Shown here one piece after another: positions 30,674 through 36,039 of a stretch of DNA of 36,039 nucleotides. The position numbers and the translations under genes are program-made. Numbering within the stretch: the first letter of the stretch is position 1; the number at the start of each line of letters is the position of its first letter. This DNA is from Cochliopodium minus (Eukaryota > Discosea > Himatismenida > Cochliopodiidae). The notes under the pieces are model-generated. The model did no database searches. It saw nothing but the letters and a program-made list of their open reading frames with translations, and was not told where the DNA came from. Location of the stretch: assembly GCA_024220525.1 (NCBI GenBank), contig JAMYWO010000020.1, positions 118,614-154,652 on the forward strand, written 5' to 3'.

Positions 30674-33600
30674 CTATTGGGGATTATCTTTTTTTTTGTA
30701 GTATCTTTTTTCCATTGAATCAATTTCGTTTTCGGAGTCACTATCCGCTAAATATTTAAGGATTTTGATGATATGGGTTTTAGAGATATCTGATTCACCA
30801 ATTGCCTCAATTAGCTTTTTTCCTATTATTCCCTTCTTCAAATTTTTCTTTTTGGATCTCTTGTTTGAATCTTTTTCTTTGCCAGAACAAGTCATCTTTC
30901 TTTTTCTCATGGATGATCCATCATCTTGATCAAGCGAAAAGTCATAAAGTGGTAGATTTATAGTTCTATTTTTTTTGATCTTTTTTTTGGGTTCTTTTAG
31001 TTTTTTGTTTTTGTTGATTATTTCAACTTCACTGCTCAAGTCTTCTTCTTCAAACAATTGTTTGGTTACCTTAGTAGAATGTTCTTCAGAAGAGTCGACA
31101 TCCTCACTCATTTCATCTTTGTCATCCACATCTTGCTTTTCATCCAATGGATCTTCAATGATGATCTTGGATAATTTTTTTCTTTTGTTCGATGATATTT
31201 GATCTTTAGAAACAATTTCAGAAGAGTTCTTTTTGTTCTTTTTTTGAGGAAAGACTTTGTCTCTCAACCCATTTTTGTCTAAATAATCATAAAGAATTTG
31301 ATAATTTGCGATTTGTCTCTTCTTGAACCATTTCTCTTTGTTTACTCCTTCCTCGTTCACTGTTGAATAAAAAGAATAAGTTGATCCACAGCACTTGTGA
31401 TTGATAATATTTCCCACAATAACTTGTCCCTTTCTGAGAACTATTTGTGGTTCATCTTGATCTTCGTCAACTTTTTCTTTTTGTTTTCTTTTGGTAGATT
31501 TAACAGAAGACTGTTCTTCCATCAAGGAGGTAGCATCAGTCATTCTTGAATTTTCGTTTTCCCCAAAAAGGTTTACTTCTTCAGCAATCTTCTTTCCCTT
31601 AGAGGAGACCCTCATTTCCTTTCTGTTCGTTGATATTTGATCTTGTGAAACAATTTCAGAAGAGTTGTTCTTGTTGTTCTTGTTCTTTTTTTGAGGAAAG
31701 ACTTTGTCTCTCAACCCATTTTTGTCTAAATAATCATAAAGAAGTTTTACGTTCGCGATTTGTCTCTTCTTGAACCATTTCTCTTTGTTTACTCCTTCCT
31801 CGTTCACTGTCGAATAAAAAGAGTAAGTGGATCCACAGCACTTGTGATTGATAATATTTTCCACAATCACTTGTCCCTTTCTGAGAACTATTTGTGGTTC
31901 ATCTTGATCTTCATCTTCATCTTCATGAATTTTTTCTTTTTGTTTTGTTTTTGCTTTTTTAGGAGATTTCCTATTGTTTTTAATCAAAGTTTCAAGTGTA
32001 TCTGATTCGTCCTCTTCGATCTCATTTAATTTCTTAGACTTTACAGGAGATGGTGATGAGCTTATTTCTTCTCCAAAATCATCTCCCAAATCTTGATTCT
32101 CATGTTCATCCTGACTTACGTCCTTGTCATTAGAGGAAATTGGAGATAATTTTTTCTTTCTGTTCGTTGATATTTGATCTTGAGAAACAATTTCAGAGGA
32201 GTTGTTCTTGTTCTTTTTGTTCTTATTTTGAGGAAAAACTTTGTCTCTCAACCCATTTTTGTCTAAATAATCATAAAGAAGTTTTACGTTTGCGATTTGT
32301 CTCTTCTTGAACCATTTCTCCTTGTTTACTCCTTCCTCGTTCACTGTTGAATAAAAAGAATAAGTGGATCCACAAACTTTATGATCCAAAATCTTATCCA
32401 CGATCACTTGTCCCTTTTTGAGAACCATTTGTGGTTCATCTTTATCTTCATCTTCATCAACTTTTTCTTTTTGTTTTCTTTTGGTAGATTTAACAGGAGA
32501 CCGTTCTTCCATCAAGGAGGTAGCATCAGTCATTCTTGTATTTTCATTTTCCCCAAAAAAGTTTACTTCTTCTTCAACCCTCTTTCCCTTTGAGATTCTT
32601 GTTTCCTTTCTTTTCGATGTTACTTGATCTTGAGAAACAATTTCAGAGGAGTTGTTCTTTTTGTTCTTTTTGTTCTTATTTTGAGGAAAAACTTTGTCTC
32701 TCAACCCATTTTTGTCTAAATAATCATAAAGAAGTTTTACGTTTGCGATTTGTCTCTTCTTGAACCATTTCTCTTTGTTTACTCCTTCCTCGTTCACTGT
32801 TGAATAAAAAGAGTAAGTGGATCCACAGCACTTGTGAAAGATAATATTTTCCACAATAACTTGTCCCTTTCTGAGAACTATTTGTGGTTCATCTTTATCT
32901 TTATCTTCATCAACTTTTTGTTTTTGTTTTGTTTTTCCTTTTTTAATCAAAGTTTCAAGTGTATCTGATTCGTCTTCATCAATCTCTTCGATCTCAGTTG
33001 GTTTTTTAGATTTTCCGGGAGATAAAGTGGAAGAAGAAGAATTGTGAGTGAAAGTTTGCTCTTTAACAGAATGTGAATGAGGAGCATTAGTTTCGTCAGG
33101 AAAAGTTTGGTCCATGTCTACTTCAACTCTTGAATTTTGGGTCTCTTTGGATATAATATCATCTACTTTTTGTACATTTTCAATCATTCCTTGAGAAGAT
33201 TCGATTGGTATGATCACTTCAGAAGAGAAATGTGGAAGTTCAATACTCTCTTTGGGAGATATGGAGTTCACATTGGAAATAACAATACTTTCTGAATGTA
33301 CTTTTTCTTGTTGTAATAATTCATCTTGTTCGAAATTCTTCTCATCTCCCTTTTTCCGATCTTGTATCACCTCATGACATTCTGTTGGAAGATTGTCCAA
33401 GGAAGATGAACAAAAAGAAGATTCAAAAGTAATAGAAGGATCGCATACACTATTATCGATAGGTTTATTTGAATCAATGAAAAAGGATAGATTAGTTAAT
33501 TGTTCAGAGAGTGCCTCTGTATCAACGCCAGTTGGTTCATGAAAAACAGTTTGTCTTGACAGTTCTTCGCTTGTTTCTTTTTTTGTAGCATTTAGTGGGT

Positions 33601-35120
33601 AGTGATCAATATCCAAGTTCAAAGGGAGCTCTATTGGAGGAGTATCATCATCAAAAAGGATATTGTCCATAAAGCAATCTTCTTGATCAACGTATTGTAT
33701 GTCATTCTCTGGATTGAGATTCTCATCAGTAAGAGTTTCTAAAACAAAGTTTTCTTGAAGAGAAAGAGCTTCTCCATCGATCACTTCGTAATCAGAATTT
33801 TGAAGGTAATATTGGTACTCTATTGTGTCACTTTTATTCAAAGTTATTGCGATCATCGCTGTTTCGAAGCATTCTTTGTGTGCGAAGCTTCCAAATTTTG
33901 GGAAATAGAACACTCTTTTGCTTCCTGTCACTCTTTTGTAGCACAATGAACAATCATGAGGATCTGAATTTTGTAATTTTATCTTTTTTAAATTCTCTAT
34001 TTCTTCAAGACCATAGGAAAATAAAATAGTATCTTGATGGAAGATCGTGTTGAAAATGAATTTCTATATTTTGTTTAGATTTTGATTGAAATTAGAAATT
34101 TGTTTCTAGCTATTGATAATTGTTTTTAATCTAAGATACTATATTATTGTTCTTATTTTATCATTTGATCTTATTATAGATCATTTTTACAAACAAATTT
34201 TTCATTATATGAAACAGATATTAAAATAAAAGTGAACTTTACCTTATGAATACAATTAAAGATTTCTTTACACTCGCATTCTATTTTCGATCCAATTATC
34301 ACCTTGTAAAAATTATTATTTTGGATGACAAAGAATTCCCTATCCACATCATTTGAATCAAAGAAATTTGTTCCATATAAGAGTACCTATTTTAAATATT
34401 TATTCAATATTAATTTTTTTTATTTATAGTAAAAGTGAATTTACCAAATTGGAGTATTTGGATTTGTATGTTGTCATTGTGGCCTCTTTTGGATTTTTGG
34501 TTTTATTTATTGCTTCTCCATTTTTGATTGAAAGATTTTTTGTCTTATTGATAGGTGAAGGATTTTCTTCAATTTGTTTAATTGAAGGAATGACCAATTT
34601 ATTTGTTGAAGATTCATGATTTTCTTCAATTTGATCCTTTTTTTTTTTATGATTGCCGCTATTGTTCAATATCTTATCCAAATTGGACTCATCAAAGGAT
34701 TTCTCAATGATATCTTTGATTTCTTCTTCACAATCACTGATATACTTCAATATGAAGGATCTTTGATTCTCTTCACAAGATAAGAGGGTAACTTTATATT
34801 GTGAAATTTTCAATTCTATAGCTTTCAACTATATATCCATTCAACAAAAAAAAAACAACATAAAATATAAAAATTTTTTATATTTTATATTTTTATCTTT
34901 GATGGTTTACCTTCCTGTGAGGCCATCTTGGAATATAAAAGCCTCTGCACAATTTTTTAAAAATAGTTGGACAAACCCCAAGCTCCCTTGATGCTTGTTT
35001 GAGTGGAAAGGAGAATAGGCTGATCATTTTTTCTTTTGTGACACTTTCAAAAATGTTTAAATAGAATTATTAATTGATAGATTTAATTTATTACTTATCG
35101 ACTATGTTTTTAATAGACAT
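30674..35120 (-). CDS. RWP-RK / SWIM-like / C2HC protein with four chromodomain-like repeats, family copy 3
   Basis: Exons 35120-35095, 35043-34911, 34828-34445, 34386-34243 and 34063-30674 join in phase to 1358 residues. Residues 1-53: MSIKNIVDNVTKEKMISLFS, RWP-RK core FPLKQASRELGVCPTIFKKL and RGFYIPRWPHRK. Residues 54-181 are a coiled coil plus a Lys/Asn-rich linker. Residues 182-229: YGTNFFDSNDVDREFFV and a SWIM-like finger, CECKEIFNCIH. Residues about 230-300: FIFNTIFHQDTILFSYG and the C2HC finger (CSLCYKRVTGSKRVFYF, FAHKECFE). The long last exon then adds an acidic stretch and four near-identical modules near residues 620, 770, 950 and 1102. Each reads KGQVIVENIINHKCCGSTYS, then FYSTVNEEGVNKEKWFKKRQ, then IANVKLLYDYLDKNGLRDKV. 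The modules are joined by Lys/Glu/Asp-rich linkers with NLS-like clusters (KRKQKEK, KNKKNKKN). The tail is basic. Predicted nuclear DNA-binding protein; the modules resemble chromodomains in pattern only. Confidence 0.88.
31244..31458 (-). repeat. Chromo-like module 4 (C-terminal-most)
   Basis: About 215 bases. It differs from the others at IANYQILYDYLDKNG, where copies 1-3 have IANVKLL; otherwise almost the same protein sequence. Its flanking linker (KKNSSEIVSKDQISSNKRKK) is also a variant of the linkers after copies 1-3, so the amplified unit is longer than the folded module. Confidence 0.9.
31691..31903 (-). repeat. Chromo-like module 3
   Basis: About 213 bases. Protein identical to copy 1 across the stretch GSTYSFYSTVNEEGVNKEKW and on to the end of DKNGLRDKVFPQ. 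The following linker (EEVNLFGENENSRMTDATSL, MEEQSSVKSTKRKQKEKVDE) closely matches the linker after copy 1 rather than that after copy 2. This implies duplication in blocks of two modules or gene conversion. Confidence 0.9.
32228..32440 (-). repeat. Chromo-like module 2
   Basis: About 213 bases. The most divergent at its start (KGQVIVDKILDHKVCGSTYS, with KVC for KCC), where it looks most like a classic chromodomain opening (V-x-x-I-L-x-H). From YSFYSTVNEEG onward it is the same as copies 1 and 3. Confidence 0.9.
32681..32893 (-). repeat. Chromo-like module 1 (N-terminal-most)
   Basis: About 213 bases, encoding IVLRKGQVIVENIIFHKCCG and the shared core to DKVFPQ. Distances between equivalent bases of neighbouring modules are 447, 537 and 453. 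The 447 and 453 spacings share linker type (FGENEN, MTDATSLMEE), while the 537 one does not. Confidence 0.9.
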
Positions 35121-35599
35121 TTCCTCAAATTTTTTTTTTTTTGAATAACTCTGACGTATTAAATTTTCTCATGAATTATGAATCAAGAATCATTTAATTT
35201 GAAATTGAAAGTAGAATATAAATCATCTTTAATTTTAATTTTAATTTTAATTTTGTCAAAGTGTATAATCAAAAGGTTTTTTTCTTAAAAAAAAAAATAA
35301 AAAAATATACCAAAGTAAAAGATTATACATTGAACTCAATAACTTGAATATTAAAGAACATCCTACTTATTGAGGATGTATAAAAATATACTTGATGGTC
35401 ATAAAAAAAGGCTTAAAAAGTAGAACTATGGTTCTTAAAATTTTCTTGTTAATTAACATCAATCAATAGAGGCCTTTCTATTTTGAGCAAATATATTTTT
35501 CTTCCAAAAATATAAAAATAATATAAACAATTAACAGAAAGTTTAAAATAGTTTTTATTTATTAAAAAAAACCGATGATACAAATTAAAATAAGGTACT
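35121..35599. other. Intergenic between RWP-RK copies 3 and 4, with a short AATTTT array
   Basis: Promoter-side spacer of copy 3 and 3' side of copy 4. It holds about four and a half AATTTT units at 35229-35254 and otherwise plain AT-rich sequence. No open frame or RNA-like structure was recognised. Confidence 0.55.
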
Positions 35600-36039
35600 T
35601 TAAGAATCTAAACTTCTGTTCTTTGTATCATTTTTATTGTAACTTGAGCTCCTATTCTTTATCTTTTTATTTTTGACCTCAACAATGATGTTTGGATCAG
35701 AGTTGATCCTTTTATTATTTTTATTAGAGGTGAGATTCTCAGTATCTAGTAGAGAAAGGGATCGTCCATCTACAAGATTATAATACATTTGTTTAAGATA
35801 TTGCTGGTACTCCTTTGTTTGGCTCTTTTTTAGAGTCAGTGCTGCTATCACGTTATCAAAGCATTCTTTGTGCGTGTAGCTGCCGAATTTCGGGAAATAA
35901 AATATTTTTTTGATTCCAATCACACTGTGATAGCACATTGAGCAATCAAGGGTATTTGTTTGTTCTATGTGGTAGTATTTCAAAATTTCCATTTGATCAA
36001 TATCATATGAGCGGGAGATAATATCTTGATGGAAGATTG
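35600..36039 (-). CDS. C-terminal part of RWP-RK / SWIM / C2HC family copy 4 (runs off right edge)
   Basis: The frame is open from the right edge to a TAA at 35600-35602 and encodes IFHQDIISRSYDIDQMEILK, then the C2HC finger (CSMCYHSVIGIKKIFYF, YTHKECFDN; C-x2-C-x20-H-x2-C). The family segment after the finger follows (ALTLKKSQTKEYQQYL, YNLVDGRSLSL), then a short basic tail ending RSSSYNKNDTKNRSLDS. IFHQD marks the start of the last exon in the other copies, so the upstream RWP-RK, coiled-coil and SWIM-like exons should lie just beyond 36039. The tail is short, without the chromo-like modules of copy 3. The internal ATG at 35992 is not the start. Confidence 0.8.
   Translation of the reverse strand, partial: IFHQDIISRSYDIDQMEILKYYHIEQTNTLDCSMCYHSVIGIKKIFYFPKFGSYTHKECFDNVIAALTLKKSQTKEYQQYLKQMYYNLVDGRSLSLLDTENLTSNKNNKRINSDPNIIVEVKNKKIKNRSSSYNKNDTKNRSLDS

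Noticed and set aside
25862-36039. Mobile-element origin of the SWIM-like array (SWIM fingers occur in MULE-type transposases)
   Set aside because: No DDE core, terminal repeats or captured flanks; copies share host-like introns and ordered tandem layout, which fits gene duplication.

Overview
This is nuclear DNA of a very AT-rich, intron-containing protist. Nearly every gene is split by short GT..AG introns of about 40-400 bp made of T/A low-complexity sequence. The standard code is used (TAA and TGA stops, no reassigned stop inside any confirmed exon). The mix of RWP-RK factors outside plants, RasGEF/RhoGAP signalling, Popeye-like cNMP proteins, Asn-rich tracts and a full spindle-checkpoint protein suits a free-living amoeboid protist (amoebozoan or heterolobosean). 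The sequence alone does not settle the lineage.

Layout. 1-353: last exon of a membrane protein cut by the left edge. 793-5154 (+): eleven-exon RhoGAP-RasGEF fusion with a degenerate RhoGAP active site. 5326-7247 (-) and 8602-9985 (+): two divergent paralogues of a Popeye-like membrane/cNMP-binding protein, with two or three tiny candidate ORFs between them. 10350-11833 (-): secreted phosphodiester glycosidase (NAGPA family). 11988-13605 (+): N-myristoylated CAMK-like pseudokinase. 13651-14619 (-): double SnoaL/NTF2-like protein. 14842-15037 (-): orphan terminal exon ending at an N. 15201-16626 (-): 5' half of fumarylacetoacetase. The N at 15038 inside an A/T repeat separates two unrelated half-genes and marks an assembly break. 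16871-20409 (+): MadBub/BUBR1-type checkpoint protein with KEN1, a TPR, an ABBA-KEN2-ABBA cassette, GLEBS, CDI and a degenerate kinase. 20995-21930 (+): UBL-A20-AN1 protein. 22131-25592 (-): Asn-rich WD40 protein with microsatellite-like introns. 25862-36039: four tandem minus-strand paralogues of a family that joins RWP-RK, a coiled coil, a SWIM-like CxCxnCxH finger and a C2HC finger. They are interrupted by one plus-strand gene for a secreted DRP-repeat protein (28249-29137).

The RWP-RK/SWIM/C2HC array is the best candidate for an undescribed system. Its four copies share exon structure and motif spacing. The third copy (30674-35120) has grown an acidic/basic tail with four near-identical chromodomain-like modules of about 70 residues. 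That would join sequence-specific DNA binding to possible chromatin reading in one protein. The MadBub protein carries both Mad3-type (KEN) and Bub1-type (CDI, GLEBS, kinase fold) elements and has lost the catalytic residues. No rRNA, tRNA, CRISPR array or virus-like element was recognised.
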